DNA of 64,000 bases. Origin: Monocercomonoides exilis. Taxonomy: Eukaryota; Preaxostyla; Oxymonadida; Polymastigidae. The DNA is taken from contig LSRY02000041.1 of assembly GCA_001643675.2 (NCBI GenBank), positions 436,501 to 500,500 of the forward strand, given 5' to 3'. The notes beneath the pieces are model-generated. The model did no database searches, was not told the origin of the DNA, and saw nothing but the letters and a program-made list of their open reading frames with translations. Positions within the stretch are counted from its first letter, which is position 1, and every line of letters starts with the position of its first letter. Position numbers and translations under genes: made by a program. This document shows, in pieces, positions 1-11,800 of the stretch.

Positions 1-13
1 TGATCATTTCACA

Positions 14-1251
14 AAATACTTTTTCCTTCATTTTTCTTAGCACTTTCCTTTTCAACTCTTTTCTTTCCTTTTACATTTTCCATTTAATCTTCCGACTTTT
101 TTTTCAGTCGAATAAGATTATTCATAAAGAAATGGAAACAAACCTCATCAAATTATGATTACTAGTTGGCTGCTGAATCTCCTCAGAAACATCATCAACA
201 GCTCCGCTTATCAATAAAACAACATCCTTCACAGTTTTACAACAAGCTGCTTTTGACATTGATTCAATGCATTCCATGTCAATTTCTCTGTTATTATCTC
301 TTGATGCTCGAAACACCTGAACAATTCTGCCGATAAGCCCAGTAAAACTTTCATTCCACAATGTGCACCAGGCCAGGTTATCATTAATAGCACTGAGTAA
401 CCTCCCTGTTATCAGCACTTCTTTCACTTCTTTAGCTTCTTTTCCTCTTTCTTCTTTTCTCTTCCAATCAACACTCTTTGACAGATCTTCCAGCTCTCTT
501 ACTGCGTCTCTTCCCAAATACAATTCATTCGTAATAACGTCTTCCAATATTTTTTCTTTGAAGAATCCTTTACCCAAAAATTGCCAAGCAGACTGATAGG
601 CAAGTCGTGTCAGATGCTGATGCTCCTGATTATATTCAATGATTTCTGTTATGTCAGTCAAATACAGTTTTTGATCCAATTTCTAACAAAAAAAATCATA
701 AAATAATCAATTTATGAAGCAATGACAATTCAATTATCAATAAATAAATAAATCACACGTCCGACTGTTCAATATTGCTCAAAGCCAACAACGCAACTTC
801 CACTTCTTTCTGAGCTTCCTCGCTTTCCTCTTTCTTCGAGGCAATCTTCAGAAGGCAAGGCACACAAATCGATAGTAATTCCGATGAAAATCTGAAGTTG
901 AGAAAAAGATAGCATTTGCTAAGATAAGCTATTTGCTTTTCATTTTTTCCTTCTTTTTTCTCATTTTCATCAATTATCATCTCTTTAAATTTTTGACTCA
1001 ATGAAGATGTATTAATGTTATCAATCCAAATTCTTTTGGATGTTTTGTGATATCCAATATGTTTCAACAACAACAATGCATTTTCTATGATAGTTTCTTA
1101 TCTTCTATCATTTCATCAATTTCATTGAACAGTTCTTTTATGAAAACTGATTCAAATTCTTCTTCATTCATTTCATCAACACTATCATTCATTTCTCTCA
1201 TTTTCTGTTTCTGTTCATCTTCATTTCAACCTTCAAACTCACAAAACAATT
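14..1251 (-). pseudogene. Decayed copy 1 of the repeated 'LTRLAYQS' family
   Basis: Reads on the minus strand as exon 2 (about 759-1251) and exon 3 (about 122-682), with acceptors TTTGCAG| at 1252 and TTGTTAG| at 683 and a donor GTGTGATT at 758. The order of conserved blocks (an 'LLLKHIGY' motif, a 'SICVPCLLK' motif, then 'LTRLAYQSAWQFL') is the same as in the intact genes at 28-36 kb. Exon 2 is 493 bp against 494 bp in the intact copies; the missing base, near 1089, shifts the frame just before 'LLLKHIGY'. An in-frame TGA also lies near the start of exon 2, and the last ~60 codons of exon 3 survive only as a frame-shifted Lys/Glu-rich remnant at 14-122. I infer a pseudogene. The role of the family is unknown to me. 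Confidence 0.85.
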
Positions 1252-1269
1252 CTGCAAAAAATAAAAAGG

Positions 1270-1680
1270 AAGAGATGCAATTCACAATATACGAATATAT
1301 CAACATTTCAAACCATTGCATTTTTGCATTGCCACATTTTTGAATTGTTATATGAATACCCCATCCAGATAATTATGTCATTTTGAGTTTTTCATATTGT
1401 TTTCGTATAATTATGAATAGAAAACATAAACGAAAAATTGAAGCTTGTACGGTTGAAGAATCATCTATGTTTATATCGTTCTTTTTTGTTTTGTTATTAC
1501 AATCAATGCATTCAAAAGAAATAATTGAATTCATTTTCATGTTTTTTAATTATGGATTTCCCGATCATAAATTTTAAATAAAATGAAGATAATATTTTAT
1601 ACATTTGAAATACTATTTAGTATTATTGAAGTGCTTTTGATTAAAATAAATAAATTAAAAAAATGTTTTTTATAATTTTT

Positions 1681-1722
<42 letters not shown>

Positions 1723-3460
1723 TGAACGACAGCAACAAAAAATAGCAAGTCGTGTCGCACAGGCCTAGAAACAGAATAACATAATAATTTGTAGAGCATA
1801 TGAAATGTTTGAGATTTCATTTTTCCATCTGGTTCAACCATAACTTTTCGTTTGACATTAGATAATCCTTCTTTTTTAAAGAAAGAACCAAATTCATATA
1901 AACAAAAAAGGTCTAAAGAATGCTCATTGATAGAATCTTTCAATTAATGATCGTTTGAAAATGAGTTAATTTGTTATTTTTATGATTTCATTACACTTTG
2001 TTTGATTTGCTCGTTTTTTAAGTTCCTTCATGTGATGTGAATTTCGTCCTTTGAAAGCGCATTACTTATTTGTTATGAAAACATATCCTTTCAGTTTTTG
2101 AAAGCTTGTTTTGATTATTTGCAAAATTTAAGACAAAAATATATTATTCTAATTATAGAAGAAGCAAGTGACATAAAGGTCTTTTTGAAGAGCATTGAAA
2201 CGGGAAATGAAAAGCAAAGTGTGTGTAACCTCTAAGACAGAGAAATCGAACCAATTTACTCAAATGCAATAAATCGGCCTTGTTTATTATATAAGCTGAA
2301 CAGAAATTACCGAATTTCAATCATTTGAATGAGAAAGATCCAATAAAATCGATGAAATAAGAATCTATCTACGTACTCCAGGAACATGCTGTTTAAAAAT
2401 TTTTATGATTACTTGAAAATAAAAGTGCAAACCAAACATTCATTCAACAGTTCAAATATTATCGCTTCTGTTGCTGATTCACGAACTCTTAGGCTTTTTC
2501 TCCCTGCTCTTTTTTATCTTTGATGATCCTTTTTTATCCCTTGAAATTATCCATCCAAATGTTTTTTTTTCTTTTTTTCTTTTTCTTTTTTTCTTTTTCT
2601 TTTTTATTTTTATTTTTTCTTTTTCTTTTCTTTTCTTTTCTTTTCTTTCTTTTTTGAAAATACAACGCTTTTCAGAAAATTGATGAAAAATGTCTGAATA
2701 AAGCAAAACAACTGAAACTTGCAAATGCATTGGAGCAGCATGGAATGAATTAATCCAAAGAGAAATAATTGGCAGCTCATACGACGAAAGAAAAATGAAG
2801 AATTTGAAATGCAAAATCTTTAAAGATATTTGAAGTTTTAAGTTTCTTGAGGAAATGTTCACAAGATGAATAGTGGAATATGGTGTAATCATTCAAAAGT
2901 GTTTTTCATTTTGAATGTTTTTAAGTTTCACTTCATTTTCTGAAATATGAAAAAACTGGATGTCAAGAATGGCAGAATTGTATTGTTTTCATTTTGTGAA
3001 ATGACGAAGGAAAAAAGATAATATTTCAGGTTCATTATTCAATTAATTTCACAATTTATATATTAGAAAAATATTTAGAAATATCTAATGTTAATTATCT
3101 TTTCATTATTCATCAAGAAAAAAGAATATTCCATAAAAGCTTATGAAAAAAAAGTGTCCTTTTCCTTCAATCTATTCCAGTATCTTCCAATAAAAATTAG
3201 ATTTTGTGCTATCATATTTTTCGTTTCTCCACATGTCCGGTTCAGAAGTGGAATGAAAAACGTAAACACATTAGTTGCACATCGTGTTTTCCTCAACATT
3301 CGCTTCTTCATACATCCCATCTGAACGAGCAGATTATCCAGCATCTTTTTCTTCATTCTTTTCTTTACGGACTCCCTCAGAATAAAAAGAAACAGAACAC
3401 TTTTATCTTTTCTTCATGATGAATTTAATGGTTTTTCCCAATTTTGATATCATTTTTCTT
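1270..3460. other. Gene-poor stretch, no supported gene
   Basis: AT-rich sequence with short ORFs in several frames, none with recognisable protein features. It holds the poly(T) module at 1683-1766 and a pyrimidine-rich tract (T-rich with interspersed C) at 2560-2655. Otherwise I see nothing. Confidence 0.6.
1683..1766 (-). repeat. Poly(T)-linked CCTGTG terminal module, subfamily 2
   Basis: A run of 39 T (1683-1721) is followed by about 45 bp that on the minus strand begin GGCCTGTGCGACACGAC and end in TGTCGTTCAC next to the homopolymer. The same 45-bp unit with the same homopolymer side recurs at 4791-4835. The CCTGTG..GAC start is shared with the GACGT-rich modules at 14525, 17869, 36072 and 42069. 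Likely the end of a mobile element or a short non-autonomous element. Confidence 0.55.
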
Positions 3461-3464
3461 CATG

Positions 3465-3684
3465 TCTTTTCATATCACAAGCTCTTTCAATTCTTGTGTT
3501 GCATCTCTCACAAAATTCAGTTCGTTCACAATGACTTCTTCAAAACTTTTATCTTTTTCAAATCTTTATATCATAAACTTCCATGCTGATTGAAAATCAA
3601 GACGTGTCAGGTTGTGTTTTTAATGATTTTGGATAAAGTCTTTGAACTCCATAAAAATGCAATTCCACTGACATTTTCATATAA

Positions 3685-3779
<95 letters not shown>

Positions 3780-4345
3780 TAATAATAATAATAACAATAA
3801 TAATAATAATAATCTGTAAAGAAAACTATATGGGCTAAGTTTTCCATGCCTCATGTCTCCAAATACCAATCAAAGCTTAAAATGCCATCTCCACTTTTTC
3901 CTTTGCTTCTTTGTTTCCCTCTTTTTCTGAAGCAACTTTCAGAAGATAGGGCACATATTATGAAAAAATTCCCATAATGCGAAATGGTTGACAAAAAGAC
4001 AGCATTCGCAAACATCAACTAGAAGCTTTTCTTCTTTTTCCTCTTTTTCTTTATCTTCATCAATCATCATCTTCTCAAATCTTTTGTTCAACAGAGATTA
4101 TTTTAGATGATAACGCCATATTTTTTTCAACTCAATCCAATATTCGGTGCATCTCAACTGCAACATCGCTATTTCTAATCGTATTTTCGTTTTTTCAGAC
4201 ATTTCATCTATTTTGTTGAATAACTCCTCTGAAAAAACAGAATAAAATCGCTTTCATCAATTTCTTCTATAATTATGTTCATTTCAGCTAATTTCTATTT
4301 CCTTTCGCTTTTATGAAGGCGTTCAAGTTCAAAAAACAATTCTGA
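3465..4345 (-). pseudogene. Decayed copy 2 of the repeated 'LTRLAYQS' family
   Basis: The minus strand carries recognisable but broken blocks: an 'NELNFVRDATQELKEL' segment (about 3480-3535) and the 'LTRL' region near 3600 from exon 3, then exon-2 blocks between about 3850 and 4345. The two parts are separated by an expanded AAT/ATT microsatellite at the expected intron position. Exon 3 stops after about 60 codons, and stops and frame changes are scattered through both exons. No intact reading frame remains. This copy is more degraded than the one at 14-1251, so it is probably an older loss. Confidence 0.7.
3684..3812. repeat. (AAT)n microsatellite
   Basis: About 43 trinucleotide units, almost perfect, with two AAC interruptions near 3776 and 3794. 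It sits where the intron between exons 2 and 3 of the pseudogene should be. The poly-Ile and poly-Leu ORFs it creates are artefacts. Confidence 0.95.
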
Positions 4346-4719
4346 ATAAAAAACAAAGAAAAAAATCCAATAATAATAAATGTGAGTGTTTCAATGGATG
4401 CAAACGCTGTTTTTTCATTTGGTGCACAACCTCTGCTTTTTAATAAGTCGGCTTCAGAATGAAAACAACACTATTTCATCAAATTATTTGAATTCAAACA
4501 TGTTTGGATAAAATGAATTGTCAAAATGAAATTCCAATTATTCATGGAAATTTAAGTGGCAGCATTGTTCATTTTAATAATAAATTATTAACAATGTATT
4601 TTAGAGAAGAATTTGTTTTATTATCCATTCATGAAATAATGGATTGAACGATCAAATATTTGTCAGTAATTTTAATATTGAAAAAAAAGTCGATTGAAAA
4701 AATTTATATGAATGTTTTC

Positions 4720-4835
4720 TGTTTTATTTTATTTTATTTTTTTTATTTTATTTTATTTTTTTTATTTTATTTTATTTTTTTTTTTTTTTGGTGACCGACA
4801 GCAACAAAAATTTGCGTGTCGTGTCGCACAGGTCT
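4720..4835 (-). repeat. T-rich tract plus CCTGTG module, subfamily 2
   Basis: A (TTTTA)n/poly(T) stretch (4720-4789) is joined to GGTGACCGACAGCAAC...GTGTCGCACAGGTCT, nearly the same 45 bp as at 1722-1766 and in the same orientation relative to the T tract. Two independent copies of the tract-plus-module junction argue for a mobile unit rather than chance. Confidence 0.55.
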
Positions 4836-4879
4836 ATTTTTTTGCTTGTTTTTCATTCATTTTCCATCGCATGTTATCA

Positions 4880-5215
4880 CAGGGCTCAAAATATATAATC
4901 ACATTTTTTATTATTATGTGTGATTATTTCCAAGAAAAATCGATTTTTTGAACAAAAATAACAATTTTTCACTTTTTCAAAAATTTGCTCAAATAAGTTT
5001 AAAATAATATGCATTTATGCAAAAAATTAATTTCTTAAGTGAAAAATGCGTTTTGATGAAGAATTTTCAAAAATGAAAAAATCGACACAAAATTTATTAA
5101 TTAATTAGTAATTTTTTATTTTTATCTGTGTTAAGCAGCATCGTATATTATCACAATCGGATATAGTCACAAAAAGTTGTGCAAAATCCGATGTGATTAT
5201 ATCCGGTTTGGACTG
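4880..5215. mobile_element. Putative short TIR element (MITE-like)
   Basis: The right end reads inward as CAGTCCAAACCGGATATAAT followed by CACATC, next to a TA dinucleotide at 5216-5217. The left end near 4880 gives CAGGGCTCAAAATATATAATCACAT in the opposite orientation (shown here over more than one block: CAGGGCTCAAAATA, TATAATCACAT). The ends match imperfectly. A size near 335 bp with a CAG start and TA flank would fit a pogo/Tc1-type non-autonomous element. No coding capacity. Confidence 0.4.
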
Positions 5216-7748
5216 TAAATGTGATGACATTCACATTCGATTCCATAAAATTTCTCCAAATAATAGGGTTTGCACGAGAGCCGTGCGAATCCCCTTATAG
5301 AAAACCTCTCTCTTCAGTAAATTTCATCCTTTTCTTTCTTTCAAATATTTCTGGAAGTAGAACACGCAAAGAGTATCGTTCGAATAGAGAAAAGTTCATC
5401 CAACTATTAGCATTGCTTCACACATCAAGCAAAAGAGATAGCAAAGAAGTCAACTTTTCCGGAATATTTGAACTCTCCAAAGAACAATTGTGTGCAAAGA
5501 AAAGAAATCCGAGGCAACAGCAGCAACAAGTGTCACGTTTCGCACATTAGAGATAGCAAGGCAATAGGCTGAAGGAGACTTCGAGGATGTCGCAACAGGT
5601 TTTTCGCAATTATAAGACAATCTTAGTGATGTTTCATGCACATAATTGATCAATTTCCTTCGGTATTTGTGTTTTGAATGCAAATCATCAAGCATTTCAA
5701 ACCTCGGTTAAAAAACGTCCTGACAAGATGCTGCAAGACGTTTTGAATCCAAAATTTTTGGCTTTTGTAATTTCAATTCGTGTTGATTTCACAAGAAGGA
5801 ATAAGCCGCAGATTTTGAAATTTCTTTTTTTGGCGAAGCATCTATTAAAATCTCTGAATCTTCATTTTCAATAGCATTTTCAATCTAAAAAGAATCAAAT
5901 AAATTGAAAATAAAAATATTTTGTAAACCTATTCTTTTGTTTTTTCACTGTCAAGTTTGTTCCACACATTGTCTCAATATTTTATAACGTCCTTCACAAT
6001 TTCCTTTTTTTCCTTGTGAAGCAATGATAGCCTTCCCAATTTTGCACATCCATATCACTTAAAATGGCAATCAATGAATGGATGAGTGTTTTTTTCTTTT
6101 TATTTTTCTTTTCTTTTTTTTTCTTTCTTTTTTTTTCTTATGAAAATACACCGCAGTTTGTTGCACCATCAAGCCTGGCTTTACCATCAATTTGAATTCG
6201 ATCCATTTTCTCGAGTTTGTTTTCATGAATGCGGAAGTCAATCGACACCATTTCTGCCTGCATTTTTCTTTTCACTTCTTCAGCTTTTTTTGGATCATAA
6301 AAAAATCAATTCAATTTTTTGTGAAATGATCAAAAAAAGTCCTTTTTAAACACCCAAAAGACATTTCAAGTTCAGAGATATGAAGCATTTGCTTTAATAG
6401 ATATTTGTTTATCAATTTAAATGAAAAAAAGAATCAATCATATTTTTGACTTGCGAGTATTTCATTAATAAAGAAAACTGTTGTCCTGAAATTAAATAAA
6501 CACATCTGTTCATCCGCTGATGATAAAAACAATTGTTTGTGCAAATAATCTTTGTTTATGATATTTGAATATATCTATCACAAGGAAATTGAAAAAAGGT
6601 TCCAATAAAAACATTAACCAATCACAATGGCAATCTTGGTCACATGAATCATTAATTTCTTAATCAAAAAAATACAAAAATGGAATCACATTTTATAATA
6701 AATGATCTTTTTTCATAAACAGACTTTGTGAATCATATAATTAATCAAATGATTTGAAATCCGAGATGTGATTCAACGAAGTCTTGTGACATTTGCTTTT
6801 GAGAGAAAAAAATCATGTGAACGTCAACATATTTTCTATGTTCTGAATAAACCACTTCAAAAAATTACCTTTTTTTTTTTTGAAATGTTATAATTAAATG
6901 CAGGCACACAGAGTCAGAATGATGGATGAGCAAAACTCCCGACTTGGACTTTTCTTTTTCCAACATGTTTGACTTCTTCTGTTGACACAGTCAATTCACG
7001 GAATCGAAAAAATGGGAGTAACGACAGTTTATTTGAAAAAAAGAAGAAATCGAAAAAGTAGAGGTTATCGAAAATGAAGACAAATTCATTTTAAAGACAG
7101 ATGATACTACAGTTCCAGAATCTTCAAATGGGACATTCGATGATAAGAACAGCTGCTTCTGCGCTTCGGATGGAGAAAATTGATTAGAATGTGCAATTGA
7201 TGAATAATTATTTTGTTTTGTATAATTTTCTTATTTGGATAACAGTTTTTTCACCTTAAATCACATTTATAATAATAAATAACGATTTATTTTTTAATAA
7301 TTCCCAAGCGATTATTTGTACAAAAAATGATAATAAATCTTCATTATAAATCAAGTAAATTTCATTGATATCCATTAAATTGTGCCAGATATTAGGTCAA
7401 TTTGTAATGAATATTTTCATTGTTTCTTTTCTCTTCATGAAATATTATTTGTGATATTTCGAAAATCATGAGCTCAGTTTCATTTTGTTTTGATTTTTTC
7501 AAATCTTTTCAAAACAATGATACAAAACAGTGGCTATAAATAATTTTCTATGGGCGTCAACAGTTTTTATTTTCAAAATAAGTTGATCTTCCTATATGAG
7601 TGTTTCATTCGTGGTGGAAACTGTCCAATGATTGAACTCACTTTTCAAACACTCATCAATTGGATCCAAACCATTGATTGCATCAATTTGTGCTTGAATT
7701 AAGGATGTGTTGATCTGTTGCAATATCGATCAAGAAACATCAAAACTC
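5216..7748. other. Intergenic stretch with unrecognised ORF fragments
   Basis: A plus-strand ORF of 109 codons (5221-5550) has ordinary amino-acid composition, but its upstream and downstream continuations are full of stops, so it may be a gene relic that I cannot assign. Another plus-strand stretch at 6900-7190 has coding-like composition broken by stops. The rest is AT-rich with a C/T-poor T tract at 6087-6137. No promoter element can be named for the gene starting at 7749. Confidence 0.4.
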
Positions 7749-10187
7749 ATGCTCTTTGTTTTACTGGCTTTCACATTTGCAACATCACAAGAATTGGATG
7801 AAGAAAAGCCTTACACAGTTTATGTGAAGCAAAGCGGAAGTGACACTAACATTGGCACGGAAATCGGTAAGGAAAGGAAATCATTGAAAAGTGCATATGG
7901 TATTCTTGGAGATGATGAAACATGCAAGATCTTTATTGTGAATGATGCAACTGCATTTGCAGCGCAGCAAATATATTTCAGCAAGAGTTCCGGAATCACC
8001 ATTGAAGGAGTTGACAGTAAAGGAATAAGAAATGAAATGGTACAAATTAATTGTGATGTGAATCTAGAAGAAAATCTTTTCTCATGTGATGGAGTTACAG
8101 AATTTAAGTACTTGGCATTCCATTTTCCATCATCTTTAGGTGGATCTTGGAATGACGCATTGGTTTTTGGACGTTCTGGGGAACTCACAATTAAACACTG
8201 TCAGTTTGTTCGGCCACCTTCAAATAGGGGAACTGTGGATTATTACCTTGTGTATATTGATGGTGGAGATTTGCATATGGACAATGTTAAATGTGCAGAT
8301 GATAATCGCATTGCTTCATTTTCAAGTGCAATTTTTTATGTTTTGGCTTTGCATCCCACAACAGTAACACTTACGAATGTGACTTTGGAGAAAATTTCAA
8401 GTAATTCTTCAATTATTACTGTAAGTGAATATTATGGTTTCAAATTGGATGTGTCTCTCAATAACTGTTCATTTACTGAATGCCACTCTAACGGTTCTTC
8501 TGTATTATCCGTTTCGAGCAATAATAGTGAAAGCACATTCACAGTTGGAGATGGAGGAGTAACATATTTCACCTCTTGCAGTTGCATCAACTTTGATAAT
8601 ACAACATCAGGAGGAATCTATTTATCAATGCCAAATATTATTTCAACATCACAGCAAAAATGGCCAACAGATGGAAAGAATTTGGTTTTTCAGAATTGCT
8701 CAGGGCGTATTAATGGTTATAATAGAAAAACTGGATTGATAATAGAAATGAAAAATTATTCTTTGCTGAAAGATGTGGCAAATGCAATGAAGGCAAGCTT
8801 TGCAGCCAATTACACACGAAAAGAAAATTCTTGGTTTGTTGTCGCATTCGTATCTTTCAATGCAAGAGGAGTGGATTGCACAAGTTTGTATTTTGATCCT
8901 CCTCCTCAAAAGCCAGATAATATGACAAGAGCATTTGTGAAGAAAGGAGGGAAAGGAAATGGGATCGATGTTAATTCGGCAATTAACAGCTTGAAGGAGG
9001 CTTATGATTTCTTGGAAAAGAGTGGGAAATGTTTCATTGATGTTGTCAAAACATCTGATCCAATCAAAGCAGAAGATATAAGTTTCAGCATTAACAGTGG
9101 AATAGCAATTGAAGGAGTGAATGACAATGGAGATGGAAACACTGAAGTGGCAATTAATTGTGATGTTTCTGTTTCATCAATTCTCTTTTCTTGCCAGAAA
9201 ACTGTGGAATTCAAGTATTTGGCATTCCAATTCTCTTCAACAGAAAAGAATTGGAACTCATTGATCAGCGCAGGATCAGGTTCAATATCACTGAAAATAT
9301 CAACATGTCGATTTGTCAGAATTGGATCACAAACACAAGAAGGAATGGAATCAAATGCTGATGGAAACAGCCCCTTGGAAAGCAGTCTTGTGAGTGTGAC
9401 ATCTGGAAGTGTGGAAATGGACACGGTGAAATGCACAGATGAGACCTCATTTGTGACATTCTCATCATCACCATTTTCATTTTCTGGAGCCAGCGAGGTG
9501 TCATTGAGCACTGTGGAGATCAGCAAAGTGAATGTTCGAAATGGAGCAGCAATCGGCATCAATGATGGGAGCAATTCATCTTCGAAGGTTTCAATCGAAG
9601 GATTGAATGTTCGAGAAGTGAAATCGGAGAAAGGAGCAGCAGCAGGGTTGGATATCACCCTCAGTTCAAAAGAATCAAGAGTGGCCATTGGAAGGGGAAA
9701 CAAATGTTCATTCAAATCATGTTCAGCACCAGAAGGGAAATCAGGAGCAATATTCATTGACATGCCCAAGGCAACATCGAATCTGCAACTCCCATCAGAA
9801 CACAACCTGGAGATCGACAGCTCAAACACAGCTGGCTCAAAAACAACTTCTCTGTTCATCATTGCCGCAGACTTCGAAGAGTTCTGCAAACAAGAAGATG
9901 CCTTTGCGTTTGCGAATGATTTTGATGAATCAACATCTGGGTGGATCGAGGGAGCAAAAGATGCAGAATCAGAGCCTGAGGATGTGTATGAGAAGTATGT
10001 GAAAGTGAGACAAGAGAAACTCAAAGATCAAAACAAAAAGAAGAAGGCAGGGATCGTTGTTGCCATTGTTGTGCCGATTGTCGTTGTGGTTGCAGTTGTG
10101 GTGATTGTGATTGTCATTGTTGTTGTGAGGAAAAAGAGATCAAGAAATGAAGAGAATAACGGAAAGGAACAAGAAATGAATGATTGA
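7749..10187 (+). CDS. Pectin-lyase-like surface protein, type I membrane anchored
   Basis: Single-exon 812-residue protein. I chose the ATG at 7749 because it opens directly on a hydrophobic signal peptide (MLFVLLAFTFATS); the frame is open further upstream but without a plausible start. Two copies of one domain follow: residues ~20-370 ('YTVYVKQSGSDTNIGT', 'GITIEGVDSKG', 'INCDV', 'FKYLAFHF') and ~394-760 with the same order ('GIAIEGVNDNG', 'INCDV', 'FKYLAFQF', 'CRFVR'). The repeating short Ser/Thr/Asn-rich strands suit a right-handed beta-helix (pectin-lyase fold). The end is KKKKAG, a ~25-residue Val/Ile membrane segment (about 767-794), then a short basic, Glu/Asn-rich cytosolic tail. An extracellular adhesion or recognition role is inference. 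Stop TGA; no intron signals are needed. Confidence 0.85.
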   Translation: MLFVLLAFTFATSQELDEEKPYTVYVKQSGSDTNIGTEIGKERKSLKSAYGILGDDETCKIFIVNDATAFAAQQIYFSKSSGITIEGVDSKGIRNEMVQINCDVNLEENLFSCDGVTEFKYLAFHFPSSLGGSWNDALVFGRSGELTIKHCQFVRPPSNRGTVDYYLVYIDGGDLHMDNVKCADDNRIASFSSAIFYVLALHPTTVTLTNVTLEKISSNSSIITVSEYYGFKLDVSLNNCSFTECHSNGSSVLSVSSNNSESTFTVGDGGVTYFTSCSCINFDNTTSGGIYLSMPNIISTSQQKWPTDGKNLVFQNCSGRINGYNRKTGLIIEMKNYSLLKDVANAMKASFAANYTRKENSWFVVAFVSFNARGVDCTSLYFDPPPQKPDNMTRAFVKKGGKGNGIDVNSAINSLKEAYDFLEKSGKCFIDVVKTSDPIKAEDISFSINSGIAIEGVNDNGDGNTEVAINCDVSVSSILFSCQKTVEFKYLAFQFSSTEKNWNSLISAGSGSISLKISTCRFVRIGSQTQEGMESNADGNSPLESSLVSVTSGSVEMDTVKCTDETSFVTFSSSPFSFSGASEVSLSTVEISKVNVRNGAAIGINDGSNSSSKVSIEGLNVREVKSEKGAAAGLDITLSSKESRVAIGRGNKCSFKSCSAPEGKSGAIFIDMPKATSNLQLPSEHNLEIDSSNTAGSKTTSLFIIAADFEEFCKQEDAFAFANDFDESTSGWIEGAKDAESEPEDVYEKYVKVRQEKLKDQNKKKKAGIVVAIVVPIVVVVAVVVIVIVIVVVRKKRSRNEENNGKEQEMND

Positions 10188-11330
10188 TTATAAAAGGATC
10201 TTTCATTCATCTTCTTAATCAACATTTGTTCTTGTTCTTTCATGTGTATTCATCACTTTTGTTTCTTTTTCATCAATTTCTCATGTGATTTTTCATATAA
10301 TAATTCATATCTTTTTATGCACTTTTTCAGTCAAATGCAGAATATGCAATTAAATTATTTCCCAGGAATTTTAAAGAATAAATGCTTCAGAATTTCTGAT
10401 GAACAGAACATTTTGAATCTTTTAATAATTTTTTGCAAATCTTTAAAAATGAAAAATCACATGTTATTCAGTTTGAATAGATGGAATGGAGATAATATCG
10501 TTTCATGGTTTTCAAAACAATGAAATGAATAAGAAATTTGTTTGATTTTCAATTAAGAAAGAATATTTTCGTTCTCCAGAATCCATTGAAAGTTGAATAA
10601 AACAAATGTCGTTTCATAAGAATAAAATTAAAAGCAGAAAAGGGAAAACATTGTTCATCTCCATTCCCTTCACATAATATTTTCAGCGGGACAATGGAAT
10701 TTGTTTCATATTAATATATTTATCGCTTTAATCTTGGGCTTGATTAAAAAGTGAATTAAAAAGAATGAATTTTGAAGAATGAGCCCATGAGTAGCTTGCA
10801 AAGAAAATGAATATTATGAAATGTTGAAAGGAAATGAACAACTTTGAGAGGAAATTGAGGGAGATCAGGCAAAGATACAGAATAATAATGAAAAATGATT
10901 GCTGAACGAAGAAATACTTATTTCTGTGACAACAAAGCAGCTGAAGAGGAAAAAAGAGTGGAAAACAGGGAGGAAAAATAATTGGAGCAGAAATGTTTGG
11001 TTTTTCAATCCTGAAAGATGATCAAAGAGTTTAACCAAACATCTTCAACAATGAAAAAACACAGATGAAAACAGAAAAAGAAAGAAGAAAGAAGAAAGAA
11101 GAAATACGAAAGGAATTAAGAGAAAAGCAAAGAATGAAAACAAAAAAGAGGAAGAAAAGAATGAAAAGATAAGAGCATTCATTTCTGATTGAAAGAAGAA
11201 ACAAAAATGAGAAAATGAGAATGGTCTCATTATTTCAATTTATAATTCGATCGAGTCCATTTTGAATAATATTTTTGTATTTGTTAACTCTTTGCAACAT
11301 TTTCAGTTGTTTTCGACTCCATCACTCTGA
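10188..11330. other. Intergenic stretch, no gene seen
   Basis: AT-rich 3' flank of the surface gene, then a purine-rich (GAA/AAG) stretch at 11050-11220 whose ORFs on the opposite strand are low-complexity Ser/Phe artefacts. Confidence 0.6.
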
Positions 11331-11800
11331 TCACCAAAGAAAAGATGTTTCAATTACACTGAAGAATGATGAAATTGAAGCAGTGGTGAGAATGTGAGTG
11401 ATTTTTGTGCAAGATGTGAAAAGGAAATAATTGGAGTGAGAAAGAATGAGGAATTGAAGAGTGAAAGGGAAATGTTTTGAAAAAGGGAAATGAAGTCGAT
11501 GGAGGCATATTCGATGGTGGCTCATGGGTTCTGTTCGTGCCTGTCACATGAATCAGCATCACTTCCATTGTTAGCATCGATCATGTTCTGAGCGATTAGA
11601 GAGAGCCATTACACACATCAATGTCTGTTTGTTTATTATTCCATATTATTTGTGTTGGAACGGTTGAACGTCATAAGTTGAATGGAGACTGCGTGGCACA
11701 AGTTCCATTGGAAAATGAACGTTTTTCTCTGACGTTTGCTTTTAACACCATGGAAGAAGCAGAAAGTGAATCCATTTTTTACATTTTCATAAGTGATGAA
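11331..11800 (-). pseudogene. Relic of a surface-protein gene
   Basis: Minus-strand pieces align by eye with the larger relic at 15730-17487: 'ATQSPFNL' and a Trp-Asn pair near 11650-11750 correspond to 'ITQSPFENCGS...VWNSN', and 'NNGSDADSC', 'TIEYAS' and 'NGFISL' near 11460-11580 correspond to 'SSGTDADACG', 'TIEYAL' and 'NGFISL'. The pieces lie in different frames with stops between them. It is a fragment of the polymorphic-outer-membrane-like or beta-helix surface family, a different type from the gene at 7749. Confidence 0.7.

Noticed and set aside
9002-10024. 340-codon minus-strand ORF opposite the surface gene
   Set aside because: Shadow of the strongly supported gene at 7749-10187.
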